From Rhodospirillaceae bacterium (GTDB taxonomy: Bacteria > Pseudomonadota > Alphaproteobacteria > SHVP01), in NCBI GenBank assembly GCA_002722055.1, contig PBKD01000003.1:62001-126000 (forward strand): 64,000 nucleotides of DNA. The letters run 5' to 3'. The notes under the pieces were generated by a model. The model saw nothing but the letters and a program-made list of their open reading frames with translations, had not been told where the DNA came from and ran no database searches. Position numbers and translations under genes: made by a program. Every line of letters starts with the position of its first letter. Position 1 is the first letter of the stretch. Shown here piece after piece: positions 11,221-20,695 of this stretch.

Positions 11221-12987
11221 ATGGATAAAGTTAAAAGAAAACTTGCAACAATATTAGCAACTGATTGTGTTAATTTTAGTAAATTTATGGAAGATAATGA
11301 AGAATTAACATTATCAAATCTTAAATCTTGTAGAGATATTATTGAGAAAACTATCGAAAATTCAGGTGGTAGAGTTTTTCATACAGCAGGAGACTCAGTT
11401 ATAGCAGATTTTGCTAGTCCTGTTGAATGTGTTAATGCAGCAGCTGAATTTCAAAACCTAATTTTTGAAAGAAATAATCAAAATAGTACTGAGTTAAAAC
11501 TTATGTGGAGAGTCGGTATTCATGTTGATGATGTAATAATTGAAGGTGAAAATATTTATGGTAGTGGGGTAAATGTTGCCGCCAGACTAGAGTCTCAGTG
11601 CGAACCAGGAGAGATACTGGTTTCAAGAATAGTTCAAGATCAAGTTAATAAAAGAACAAATTTTGTTATAAGTTCAGCTGGAACTAAATCCTTAAAAAAT
11701 ATTTCTGAAAATTTTGAAGTATTTAATATTAAAATTAATCAAAATAAAAAAACAACTGCCTTAAAATCTGATGAAGTTACTCAAAATAGTAATAATACAA
11801 ATAATAATAAAAAACCTAAATTAGCAGTGTTACCTTTTGCAAACAATAGCAATAATGATGATTCAGGTTATCTTGCTGATGGGATAGTTGAAGACCTAAT
11901 TACTGAATTTTCTATGATTAAAGAGTTTGATGTACTTTCTCGTCAAACTGCATTTGATATTCAAAAAGATCAGAAAATTATCGATTTTGCAGTATCACAT
12001 AAAGTTGACTTTCTTATTTCTGGTGGAATTCGATCTTCGGGAAAAAGAGTTAGGATTACCATTGAATTAAGTGAGGTTCCTAAAGGTAACATCCTTTGGT
12101 CTAACAAATATGATAGAGTTTTAGAAGATATTTTTGATGTTCAGGACGAAATAGTTAGAACAATTACAATTGCCCTTTTAGGAAATCTAGAAATTAGTAG
12201 TTTACAAAGGTCAAAAAGAAAACCTACAGAAAATATGACTTCTTACGAATTACTTTTAAGGGGTAAAGAGCAGCATCATAAAGTTACAAAAGAAGCTAAT
12301 GCATTAGCTCTTGAATTTTTTGATAAAGCTGTAGAAGCAGATGATTCTAATGCACAAGCTTATGCATGGAAGGCTTGCACTATAGGTCAGGCTCTAGGAA
12401 GAGGATATTTTGAGGGTGATATGAGTAAATATTGGGGTGACGCTATGGAAGCCCTTAAGAAAGCTCAAGATTTAAATGAAAATGACTTTGAACTTAATAG
12501 GTTATTGTCTGCAGTTCATTTGAGCAATCATTCTTATGATTTAGCCGAAGAACATGGTAGGAAAGCGCACTCAATAAATCCAAATGATCCAAGAATTCTC
12601 TCAGGTTATGGTGAAGTTCTCGTTAGAAATGGTTCAACTAAAGAGGGTTTAGATTTACTAAATAAAGCTCTTGAGCTTGATCCTATTCCACTAGGCCAAT
12701 CTAATTCTGATAACAGATATAAAGATTTACTTTTAGGTTACTTTTTTGATAAAGATTTCGAAAAATGTGATGAAATTGGTAAAAAAATAGATTCTCATGA
12801 TAGTAAGTCATGGCTACTATTGATGTATGCCAAACAAGAAATAAATTCATTAGAAAAAAACGAATTATTTAACACAGAATATAAGAAATTTTCTCCTGAT
12901 GATTGGAAAACAGCAATAGATAGGTTTCATATACCAGATGATAAAATAAGGAATGAAATTGAAAAGTTTGCTGAATCACTTTCCTAA
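11221..12987 (+). CDS. Class III adenylate/guanylate cyclase with TolB-like and TPR regions
   Basis: A 588-residue soluble protein without transmembrane segments. Residues 5-175 are a class III cyclase homology domain: metal-binding Asp15 (ATDCVNFS) and Asp58 (TAGDSVIADF), transition-state residues Asn118 and Arg122 (GVNVAARLES). Residues about 195-330 resemble the TolB-like region frequent in Bradyrhizobium-type cyclases (KLAVLPFANNS, then GGIRSSGKRVRITIEL). Residues 340-588 are helical TPR-like repeats. It probably makes cAMP from ATP in the cytoplasm; a GTP preference cannot be excluded. A Crp-type regulator with a cAMP-pocket motif is encoded at 34631-35347, making a complete cAMP circuit plausible. 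The gene stands alone between a terminator and a convergent neighbour. Confidence 0.88.
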   Translation: MDKVKRKLATILATDCVNFSKFMEDNEELTLSNLKSCRDIIEKTIENSGGRVFHTAGDSVIADFASPVECVNAAAEFQNLIFERNNQNSTELKLMWRVGIHVDDVIIEGENIYGSGVNVAARLESQCEPGEILVSRIVQDQVNKRTNFVISSAGTKSLKNISENFEVFNIKINQNKKTTALKSDEVTQNSNNTNNNKKPKLAVLPFANNSNNDDSGYLADGIVEDLITEFSMIKEFDVLSRQTAFDIQKDQKIIDFAVSHKVDFLISGGIRSSGKRVRITIELSEVPKGNILWSNKYDRVLEDIFDVQDEIVRTITIALLGNLEISSLQRSKRKPTENMTSYELLLRGKEQHHKVTKEANALALEFFDKAVEADDSNAQAYAWKACTIGQALGRGYFEGDMSKYWGDAMEALKKAQDLNENDFELNRLLSAVHLSNHSYDLAEEHGRKAHSINPNDPRILSGYGEVLVRNGSTKEGLDLLNKALELDPIPLGQSNSDNRYKDLLLGYFFDKDFEKCDEIGKKIDSHDSKSWLLLMYAKQEINSLEKNELFNTEYKKFSPDDWKTAIDRFHIPDDKIRNEIEKFAESLS

Positions 12988-13012
12988 ATTAAATCTTATA
13001 ATTGATTTAATT
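12987..13012. terminator. AT-rich inverted repeat between convergent genes
   Basis: AATTAAATC (12987-12995) pairs with GATTTAATT (13004-13012) around an 8-nt loop, bridging the stop codons of the two converging genes. The stem is weak because it is nearly all A/T, so termination in either direction is only a possibility. Confidence 0.35.
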
Positions 13013-13844
13013 ATACTAAGAATTCTCTACATATTTCAGCTGTTTTTTCTCTTCCTATTTTAGTTTTTGGATCACCACAAATTGCACTTTGACCTCCTGG
13101 TATCAGTTTTGTAGCTTCCTCTAAATAAGGTAACAGAATATCATTTTCAGAGGCCATAACTAGAACTGGAACTTTAAGAAGTTTTAATCTAGGTATTTTA
13201 TTATAATTTAAAGCAGCTTTATAATTGTGATGATAAGTTGTTACAGATTTTAATAACTCCATTACTTCATTATGCAGTTCAATTCTATCAGGTAGTCCTA
13301 AACCTCTAGCTCCGTCATTTGTTCTATTCCACCAAGGCCAAAAAATTTTTCCATCCCTTACTAGGTGCCAAGCTTTTAAGAACTGTGTTCCTTCAAGATC
13401 CGGTACTATTTCTGGGGCTTGGTTATCAACAAGTTTTTTTTTGTAATCATCAGAGTATAAACCCAAACCATCAATAATTAATTTTTTTACCATTTTAGGG
13501 TTCTCTATGGCAGCTTCAATACCTATATTCCCACCTGTATGAAAACCATATAGGTAAAAACTATTTATATTTAATCTACTCATAGCTCTTAACATTGCGT
13601 CAGCTAGGTATTTAATAGTAACTGGAAAATTTTTTTGTGGACATGAGTCTCCATTTCCAATTGTATCAGGAGCATAAATTTTAAAATATTTCCCCATAGT
13701 TTCTATTAAAGGTTCTATTGCAAGTGAACTTAATGGTGAACCATGAAGCATTACCAATGGAGGGTTATTTTCCGACCCATATGTTCTGTAATGTATCTGA
13801 CCTTCTTCAATATCAACGAAACCTCTAGAAATATTAGAATTCAT
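13011..13844 (-). CDS. Alpha/beta-hydrolase-fold protein with His at the nucleophile position
   Basis: A 277-residue cytosolic protein of the alpha/beta hydrolase fold: oxyanion-type VMLHGSPLSS near residue 33, then YAPDTIGNGDS. The nucleophile elbow reads YGFHTGGNIG, so residue 102, normally Ser, Asp or Cys, is His. An acid candidate is present in MASENDILLP, but I see no convincing catalytic His near the C-terminus. I recall GxHTG elbows in other proteobacterial hydrolase-like proteins, so this may be a distinct subfamily that acts differently or binds rather than hydrolyses. It converges on the cyclase gene. Substrate unknown. Confidence 0.8.
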   Translation of the reverse strand: MNSNISRGFVDIEEGQIHYRTYGSENNPPLVMLHGSPLSSLAIEPLIETMGKYFKIYAPDTIGNGDSCPQKNFPVTIKYLADAMLRAMSRLNINSFYLYGFHTGGNIGIEAAIENPKMVKKLIIDGLGLYSDDYKKKLVDNQAPEIVPDLEGTQFLKAWHLVRDGKIFWPWWNRTNDGARGLGLPDRIELHNEVMELLKSVTTYHHNYKAALNYNKIPRLKLLKVPVLVMASENDILLPYLEEATKLIPGGQSAICGDPKTKIGREKTAEICREFLV

Positions 13845-13888
13845 TAAATTCTCCTTAATTTATATAATAATTTATTGTACTATAAATT

Positions 13889-14179
13889 ATGAATTTAAAA
13901 TATAGAAAAAATTTTTTTACTTATTTTTCTTTATTTACATTAATTTTATTTTATTTATATGGATGTATATCTTATTCTACAAATAGTAAGAGATTAAAAA
14001 TCAATAATAAAATTTATATTAATGATAATTTATACCTTATATACAAAGGCGAGGATAATGAGGGATGTAAATTTTTTATACCCTATTCTAAGGAAAATAA
14101 AACTATAAAGGTTATTTACTATATCACAAAAAAAAATAAGTATACTTTAAATAAAAATAAAGCAGCATGTTATAATTAG
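13889..14179 (+). CDS. Small putative lipoprotein, unknown function
   Basis: 96 residues with a basic N-terminus, a hydrophobic stretch (about 12-24) and a lipobox-like LYGC with Cys26, suggesting lipid anchoring after signal peptidase II cleavage. The mature part is small, Lys/Asn-rich and beta-like, with two further Cys (CKFF and the C-terminal ACYN) that could form a disulfide. No family recognised. It is divergent from the hydrolase gene and converges on the subtilase gene, ending one base before the latter's stop. Confidence 0.6.
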   Translation: MNLKYRKNFFTYFSLFTLILFYLYGCISYSTNSKRLKINNKIYINDNLYLIYKGEDNEGCKFFIPYSKENKTIKVIYYITKKNKYTLNKNKAACYN

Positions 14180-14180
14180 A

Positions 14181-16430
14181 TTAAAATGATATTTTTGTTT
14201 TTAAGCCTATCATGAAATGATGTTTATTTTCTTTAATATGCCCAGGATTAAATTCAATTAATGTAAAGTTATCTACATTAATAAATTCATTATTCCAACC
14301 ATAAGATGTTTCTAAACTTAATTGTCTTCCTTTGGGTGTAATAGATAATCTCTCCTTTTCATAAATTATTTTACCAAATGGTTTTTTTTCTGTATCAATC
14401 GGTATATTGAAATCTGCTTTTGCATAATAGACTCTAAGAGGTTGGTAAATTGAAAATCCTATGATATCATTTTTAAATATAGTATTATTTTTTTTAATAC
14501 CAATACTAAATGAGTTAGATTTTATTTTACTCCAATTTGATATAAATCCATTATTTTCATTTGGTATACTTGAAATATTTTCAGAATATACACCAAATAT
14601 ATTCAGATTTTCATTTAATTTATATTTGGTTGAAATAGAAACAAACTTACTTCTAGTATTTCTAAATTCACCAAATGCTCCGCTAGAAGATGAATTAAAT
14701 ATAGTATTTGATTCGTTTAAAAATCCAATACCAAAATTTAGCTTTAGTTTTTTGTTTGTATGAGAAATATTATATTGTTCTAAATTTCTTATTGAATCAT
14801 TAAAATTATTATTATCTTTAAAATTACCATAATAAAATTGAAAATTTCTAGTAATTTTGTATTTAAAACTACTTCCTATACCTTTATCTAAAAATTTTAA
14901 TTGAGGCATAAAAATTTCATCAAATAATATGTTTGAGTTATGATCAATATTATTAAAAAAAAATAATTGTGAGTTTATATTATTTCCATATGTTAAATAG
15001 GTATTATTTATGAAAGATGACTCCAATAAAAATCTATTTTCTTCATTACTATTAAAATTTGAGATAAAAGAATGATTATAAATATCTGGAATTTTTATTT
15101 TATCAATATTTAAAGTTGTGTTAGGAAATATATTAACTCGAAATTTTTTTTTATCTAATATCCTAGTATAATTTTCTAATGAAGAAGTATTTTTTGAATT
15201 TGTAATTCTGTTATTTAAATCTACTCTAAAAGGTCTATTAAATTTATCTAAAACAATTCCTTTTTTTAAAAATTCATTTGAAGCCAATGCGTCCCCAAAT
15301 ATAGGGTCTAAAACTATACTAGTTTGAATTAAAGGTGTACTATTTCCTCCTATAAAGTTACCAGTAGGTAATGAGGTTAGACCTCTTGCTCTAAATGCTG
15401 CATTAAGATTTAAAAGACCTCTTCCAAATACATTATCTATTCCTGAAACACCTAAATCTGTTGCTGATGAAAATAATAATGATACAGCATCAGAAGGTGA
15501 GAGTGTTGGAAATTTTTGAAGGATTACTGCTAAAGCTCCAGCTACATGTGGTGCAGCAAATGATGTTCCAGAACCAGTTCCTGATCCTCCACCTATTAAA
15601 GTAAATCCTACTCCTTCACCAGGAGCGACCATACAAGCACTAGCGGTATCTCCACATTGGTTTCCAAAAGTTGTAGCTGTATTGTTAGAGGTGACAGCAT
15701 TTACAACAATCATTTGTCCATTTGCATTAAATCCATTGCATTTCCCACCAGTTGCTCCTGAACAATTTGATAATCTTCCCATATCAAGAACTTGATCTAA
15801 TGACGAGTTGCCGGATGCAACTACTAATATCACACCAGAATTGACAGCATTTTGCATCGCATTAATTTCTGTTGAAGATGGTAAAGCTGGAGGATCTGCA
15901 CCGAAACTCATATTAATAATTTTAGCTCCGTTTGATACTGCAGAATTTATGCCACTCGCGACATTTAATATGTTTATACTCCCAGCATTATTTAATTTAT
16001 TTACTAATAGAGTCGCATTAGGGGCAACACCATGAATACCAGAATCATTTTTTGCTGCACCGATAATTCCTGCTACAGCTGTTCCATGACCGTTTAAATC
16101 ATCAACACTTATTGCAGCTCCTTCGGTAATATTAGTACTTTTTGATGATATTCTTCCAGAAAACTCTGGGTTATCTAAATCAATTCCTGTATCTAAAATA
16201 CCAACAACTATGCCAGAACCAGTACTATTATTATTTAAAGCGGTTAATGCTCCAATTCTTGCTAGACCAAAATTTGACCTAAACTCAGCGGTATTAAAAA
16301 CTGAACTTCCTCCCCCTGAAGAACCTGAACCATTTCCAGATATAGACCCTCCACCTCCACCTCCACATGAAGATAGAATCAACAAGGCTATTAAATAAGC
16401 AAAGTAATTAAAAAAAAAATAATGTTTCAT
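14181..16430 (-). CDS. Lipoprotein subtilisin-like serine protease with C-terminal barrel-like region
   Basis: 749 residues. The N-terminus is a signal sequence ending in a lipobox (LSSC, Cys22), followed by a Gly/Ser spacer. The S8 peptidase domain (about 50-345) has the full triad: Asp80 (GILDTGID), His115 (NGHGTAVAG) and Ser290 (GTSFAAPHVAGA), with oxyanion Asn207 in ASGNSS. From about residue 360 the chain turns into alternating Asn/aromatic-rich beta strands and ends in KTKISF with a terminal Phe. That resembles an outer-membrane barrel as in autotransporters. NalP of Neisseria is a known lipidated subtilase autotransporter, so a surface-exposed or released protease is the best inference. 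The barrel is judged only by strand pattern. The start follows conserved signal-peptide features. Confidence 0.85.
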   Translation of the reverse strand: MKHYFFFNYFAYLIALLILSSCGGGGGGSISGNGSGSSGGGSSVFNTAEFRSNFGLARIGALTALNNNSTGSGIVVGILDTGIDLDNPEFSGRISSKSTNITEGAAISVDDLNGHGTAVAGIIGAAKNDSGIHGVAPNATLLVNKLNNAGSINILNVASGINSAVSNGAKIINMSFGADPPALPSSTEINAMQNAVNSGVILVVASGNSSLDQVLDMGRLSNCSGATGGKCNGFNANGQMIVVNAVTSNNTATTFGNQCGDTASACMVAPGEGVGFTLIGGGSGTGSGTSFAAPHVAGALAVILQKFPTLSPSDAVSLLFSSATDLGVSGIDNVFGRGLLNLNAAFRARGLTSLPTGNFIGGNSTPLIQTSIVLDPIFGDALASNEFLKKGIVLDKFNRPFRVDLNNRITNSKNTSSLENYTRILDKKKFRVNIFPNTTLNIDKIKIPDIYNHSFISNFNSNEENRFLLESSFINNTYLTYGNNINSQLFFFNNIDHNSNILFDEIFMPQLKFLDKGIGSSFKYKITRNFQFYYGNFKDNNNFNDSIRNLEQYNISHTNKKLKLNFGIGFLNESNTIFNSSSSGAFGEFRNTRSKFVSISTKYKLNENLNIFGVYSENISSIPNENNGFISNWSKIKSNSFSIGIKKNNTIFKNDIIGFSIYQPLRVYYAKADFNIPIDTEKKPFGKIIYEKERLSITPKGRQLSLETSYGWNNEFINVDNFTLIEFNPGHIKENKHHFMIGLKTKISF

Positions 16431-16614
16431 TTTCGCATTTATTATTTAAATATTGTAAAATATAAATTTTCATAATATTTGGATGATTATGGAAAAATTG
16501 CAACAAATAATTTAATTTTTGTTTACTTTATTTATAATAAAGAAAATAATTTAACAAATTACATTTATTGTAGTAAGACATATTAAAAATTAATTATGGA
16601 TGATTTGAATTAAT

Positions 16615-17733
16615 ATGAAAAATATATCATCTCGCAGAATAAGTAATACACCATTTAAATTATTTGTAGAAAATGCTGGTGTCAAAAATTATACTATTTA
16701 CAATAGAACTTACCTTGCTACAGTTTTTGATACTTTAGAAAGTGACTATTTACATTTAAATGAGTATGTACAGATATGGGATGTATGTTGCCAAAAACAG
16801 ATTGAAATCTCTGGAAATAATGCATTAGATTTTATTCAAAAATTTACACCAAGGGATTTAAGTGTTTTAAATTTAGATAAGTGTTTATACATACCTATAG
16901 TAAATCAGTTTGGTAAAATTATGAATGATCCTGTTATTTATAAAATAGAAAATAATAAATACAGACTATCAATGTCTGACAGTGATTTATATTTTTTTTT
17001 CCAAGGATTTTCATTAGGTTTAGATATTAATTTGTGTATACCGGAAGTTTATACTATAGCTATTCAGGGTCCCAAATCAGAGTTATTAATTAGAAAAGTA
17101 TTTGGAAAAAATATTTCAAATATAAATAATTTTCAAATAAAAAAAACTATATTTAATGATAATGAAATATTAATTTCTAAAACTGGTTTTTCAAGTTTTG
17201 GCGGTTATGAAATATATATTTATAATATAGAAACTTCTAAAAATTTATGGGAAAAATTTTTTTTATTAGGTAAAGAGTTTAATTTAAGAGTAGGTTGCCC
17301 GAATTTAATTGATAGAATTGAAGGAGGGTTATTGTCTTATGGTAATGATATGGATTTTAATGACACTGTTTTAGAGAGTGGTTTAGAACGCTTTTGTGAT
17401 TTAAATAGCGATATAAATTGTATTGGTATAGAATCACTAAGAAATGAATTAAAGGGTGGTATAAAAAAAATAATTAAATACTTTCTAATCGAAGGTGGTA
17501 ATTTAGGTATATGTGATAAACCATGGGATATTATGCATGATAAGAAAAAAATAGGTTATATAACATCTTCGGCTTACTCACCATCATTAAAACAAAATGT
17601 CTCGATTGGTATGATTAATTTTGAATTTTCACAAATTAAAGGTAAAATTGAAATAGTAACCCCATTAGGAATCTATTTATCTAAAATATATTCAAAACCA
17701 TTAAAATATTTAAGAAATTTTAGGGAAGCATAA
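16615..17733 (+). CDS. dmdA: DMSP demethylase DmdA homologue (GcvT-fold methyltransferase)
   Basis: A 372-residue protein of the aminomethyltransferase (GcvT) fold. Many segments agree with my recollection of DmdA rather than glycine-cleavage T protein: SSRRISNTPF, GVKNYTIYN, the EYVQIWDV stretch, FTPRDLS, VGCPNLIDRIEGGLLSYGNDM and a LESGLERFCD segment. DmdA moves a methyl group from dimethylsulfoniopropionate to tetrahydrofolate, leaving methylmercaptopropionate, a major marine sulfur route. None of dmdB-D is nearby; the gene is followed directly (0 nt) by a glycosyltransferase. Divergent DmdA-like proteins with other substrates exist, so the reaction is probable, not proven. Confidence 0.72.
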   Translation: MKNISSRRISNTPFKLFVENAGVKNYTIYNRTYLATVFDTLESDYLHLNEYVQIWDVCCQKQIEISGNNALDFIQKFTPRDLSVLNLDKCLYIPIVNQFGKIMNDPVIYKIENNKYRLSMSDSDLYFFFQGFSLGLDINLCIPEVYTIAIQGPKSELLIRKVFGKNISNINNFQIKKTIFNDNEILISKTGFSSFGGYEIYIYNIETSKNLWEKFFLLGKEFNLRVGCPNLIDRIEGGLLSYGNDMDFNDTVLESGLERFCDLNSDINCIGIESLRNELKGGIKKIIKYFLIEGGNLGICDKPWDIMHDKKKIGYITSSAYSPSLKQNVSIGMINFEFSQIKGKIEIVTPLGIYLSKIYSKPLKYLRNFREA

Positions 17734-19065
17734 TTGAAAAAATTATTTTATATAACTCTAGATTTAATATTAAGTTTTTTTTTAATTATTTTATTAATAG
17801 TAATTATAATTGCTTTAAAAATCCATTTTAAAAAAATAGTTTTAAATAATTTGTTTATGATTTCACTAACAAGGGATTCAGTTAAAGCTACTAAAAAATT
17901 AAATGCAAGAAAATTTCTTAATAATTTTTTTGGACACCCAGGTTTCAAATTAACATATGTTTTAAACATAAATGATCAGTGTAGTAATATTATTACTTTA
18001 GGTAAGGATATTATTGGTATTGACAAAAAAATAAATATTTATTTTTTTTTAAAGCAAAGACTATTTATAAGTTATTTTATTATTTTTGAAATTTATTCTA
18101 TATTTGTAACTGTTGCTCTGATGAAAAAAATAAAATCTAATTTTATTGAGCTTGTTACACCCGGTCCAATTGAATTTAGAGCTATTATAATTAAATTTAT
18201 TACAAATTGTCATATATTAGCTCAAGTAAGAGGTAATATCGATCTTTTATCTTACTCAATTGATAAATATTTTTATTTTAGAGTTTCTAGAAAAATACTT
18301 TTAGTGAAAATAATATCTCTTTTTTTTCACAGACTAGTATCTGAACTTTTTTATTCCAATTGTAGTTTAGTTATAGGTTATAATAAAAATAACTTAGATA
18401 GTGCTATTTCAAATGGTGCAGATCCTAAAAATTCTAGGCTACTTAGAATTGAAATACATGAACAATATAAAAAAGAAAATTATAATAATAATAATTATTT
18501 TTTAAATGATTTTCCTGAATCAAATAATAATATATTAGTCTGGTCGAGGTTAAGTAAAGAAAAATTAATTGACGAAATTATCAAAGGATTTTTAATAGCA
18601 GCAAATAATATTAATGATCTAAATCTTATAATAATTGGATCTGGTCCAGAGGAAGAAAATTTAAAGAAAATTGCTAATTTTTCTAACCACTCAAAACGAA
18701 TATATTTTCTTGGGTATAAAGATAGAAATTATATTTCAGAAGCTGCAAAAAAATCATTATTTACAATTATTTCCTTTGGTGGTAGTACGCTTGTTGAAGC
18801 TGCATTATTTAAGTTACCTATAATAGCTTTTGATATTGAATGGCATTCTGAATTAATTAGAAATGATGAAACTGGGTATCTTGTTGATTATTCTGATCCT
18901 TACCATCTTAGCGAAAAAATAATTAAATCAGTAAATGATAATAATAAATTAAAATCTATGGCTGAGAATTGTTATTATTCTGTGAAAAAAATGTTTAGTC
19001 ATAGTAATTATTTAGAAAATAAGAAAAGATATATGAAAATTCTTATCAATAAAAAAATTAACTAA
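17734..19065 (+). CDS. Glycosyltransferase, GT4-like, membrane associated
   Basis: 443 residues starting at TTG immediately after the dmdA-like stop. An N-terminal hydrophobic segment (about 7-29) suggests anchoring to the inner membrane. The C-terminal third has a GT-B nucleotide-sugar domain: VWSRLSKEKLIDEI, LIIIGSGPEEENLKKI, IYFLGYKDRN, and the donor-binding GGSTLVEAALFKLPIIAFD with the ExxxxxxP pattern of family 4. The acceptor and sugar are unknown. It converges on the next gene with a 4-nt overlap. Neighbouring membrane and ABC-exporter genes suggest surface glycan work. Confidence 0.82.
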   Translation: MKKLFYITLDLILSFFLIILLIVIIIALKIHFKKIVLNNLFMISLTRDSVKATKKLNARKFLNNFFGHPGFKLTYVLNINDQCSNIITLGKDIIGIDKKINIYFFLKQRLFISYFIIFEIYSIFVTVALMKKIKSNFIELVTPGPIEFRAIIIKFITNCHILAQVRGNIDLLSYSIDKYFYFRVSRKILLVKIISLFFHRLVSELFYSNCSLVIGYNKNNLDSAISNGADPKNSRLLRIEIHEQYKKENYNNNNYFLNDFPESNNNILVWSRLSKEKLIDEIIKGFLIAANNINDLNLIIIGSGPEEENLKKIANFSNHSKRIYFLGYKDRNYISEAAKKSLFTIISFGGSTLVEAALFKLPIIAFDIEWHSELIRNDETGYLVDYSDPYHLSEKIIKSVNDNNKLKSMAENCYYSVKKMFSHSNYLENKKRYMKILINKKIN

Positions 19066-20609
19066 TCTATTTGATATAAAATAAATTGTTCATCCTGAAA
19101 TAAAACCTTTAATTTATTTTTCAATAATGGTTCATTTTCAAAAAGATTATTTCTATCAGAATTAATTTTATCAAATAATAGAATATTTATATTGCAATTT
19201 ATAACTACTTTCTCAATTACATTTGTTTTAATAAATGGAAATTTAATAAATGCTTCATCGATTAAATAACCACAGAATTTCTCTTCATATGACCAATATC
19301 TAGCAAAATGCCATTTATAAATCTGGAAATATTTTAAAATTTCATCATTATTTGATGTAAAATTTATTTCATTATCTTTTTTAAATTTTTTTATTATATT
19401 TGCTATTATTATTATCTTTTCTTTTCTAGTGCTTAGTTCTTTTTTTATAAAAAAAGTTATTAGAATTTGTAAAATATTTACAGAAATATAATAAATAATT
19501 ATTAACCAAAAAATATTATGGCTTTGTTGAAGAATATAATATGCCATAAAAGTTATAGAAAATGGGGAGATAATTTCTATATACCTTTCTGGTTCACCTA
19601 GAAAACGAGTTTTTTTAAAGCTTGTAAATATAAATAATAAAACTCCAGCAAATGTTAATTTAAAAGAATATTCTATAAAAAAAGGATAATTATTGTTAGG
19701 TGAATTATAAAAAAAACTTAATAAAAATAAAGGAATAGAAATATTAAAGAAAAATATTATTATTATAGGGTTTTCATATATATATTGAAAACTTTTTTTA
19801 ATATTTTCATTATGTAGTTTAACATAGAAATAAAAAAATAAATCCAGCCAAATACTTTTTCTTCTATCAAGTATGAAAATTTTTGCCAATTTTGAAGAAT
19901 AAGTATAAGAGAATCTTATTGTATGCCATATATAGCTTAGAGAATATTTTGGATGTAAAATAAAAAACGATATACCGCTACATAAAAATATAATAAGAAG
20001 TGTCCATTCATTAAAAATAAATCCTAAAAGAAAAGAAATAAAAACTTTTGCTTGTAATGCGAAAGTACTTGTGCCCCAGATGAGGTATGAGCAAATAACC
20101 CCTAAAGTAAAATATATATAATTATCATTTTGAATAAAAAAAAAGTTAAATATACACATTAATAAGAAAAGTAGAATTCCAAGAGATCTAGCAGAAATTC
20201 CAAAATTTCTAGCACTAAAAGCATGATAAAATTGAGGAGTAAGAGCAAAAAGTAGACAAATTTCGAATATTAAAAAATCAACTTCTATTATTATAACTAC
20301 TGCAACTACTATAATTATAAGAGCATTAATTATAGGGTTAAGAAAAATTTCTATATATTTAATTTTATTTATGCCAATAATTGCCAGAACCCAATGCATA
20401 AATAATGGATACCCTCCACAGAAACTATCATTAATAATTCTTGGAACTTTAACAAATAGCTTATAATTATTTTCTTTAATTACATTTGCTAAAAAAATAT
20501 GTACTGATTGGTCTGACCCTAGCCCTGATAGTATTAACGATTGAATAAATGATATTGCAAAGGTTGCTAAAATTACTAGTATCAGAAAATAAATAATTTC
20601 ATTTATCAT
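19062..20609 (-). CDS. Polytopic membrane protein of unknown function
   Basis: 515 residues with about ten or more hydrophobic helices spread over residues 1-400. A roughly 110-residue soluble C-terminal part follows, rich in Lys and Asn. Early loops contain short acidic and aromatic patches, as in GT-C type glycosyltransferases, but I see no decisive motif. Located between a GT4-like gene and an ABC exporter, it may take part in surface polysaccharide or lipid-linked sugar synthesis; that is context only. The 3' end overlaps the converging glycosyltransferase by 4 nt. A start at the ATG ending at 20609 gives an early membrane helix. Confidence 0.6.
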   Translation of the reverse strand: MINEIIYFLILVILATFAISFIQSLILSGLGSDQSVHIFLANVIKENNYKLFVKVPRIINDSFCGGYPLFMHWVLAIIGINKIKYIEIFLNPIINALIIIVVAVVIIIEVDFLIFEICLLFALTPQFYHAFSARNFGISARSLGILLFLLMCIFNFFFIQNDNYIYFTLGVICSYLIWGTSTFALQAKVFISFLLGFIFNEWTLLIIFLCSGISFFILHPKYSLSYIWHTIRFSYTYSSKLAKIFILDRRKSIWLDLFFYFYVKLHNENIKKSFQYIYENPIIIIFFFNISIPLFLLSFFYNSPNNNYPFFIEYSFKLTFAGVLLFIFTSFKKTRFLGEPERYIEIISPFSITFMAYYILQQSHNIFWLIIIYYISVNILQILITFFIKKELSTRKEKIIIIANIIKKFKKDNEINFTSNNDEILKYFQIYKWHFARYWSYEEKFCGYLIDEAFIKFPFIKTNVIEKVVINCNINILLFDKINSDRNNLFENEPLLKNKLKVLFQDEQFILYQID

Positions 20610-20695
20610 AATAAAAATAATTCTTTCGATGAGATGATGTATTAAATTTATTTCTTATATGTTATACTAAATATTTGGATAATTAATCAATTAAC

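Noticed and set aside
16431-16614. Short leader peptide before dmdA (ATG GAT GAT TTG AAT TAA)
   Set aside because: Only five codons and no ribosome binding site or attenuator structure; chance in AT-rich sequence.
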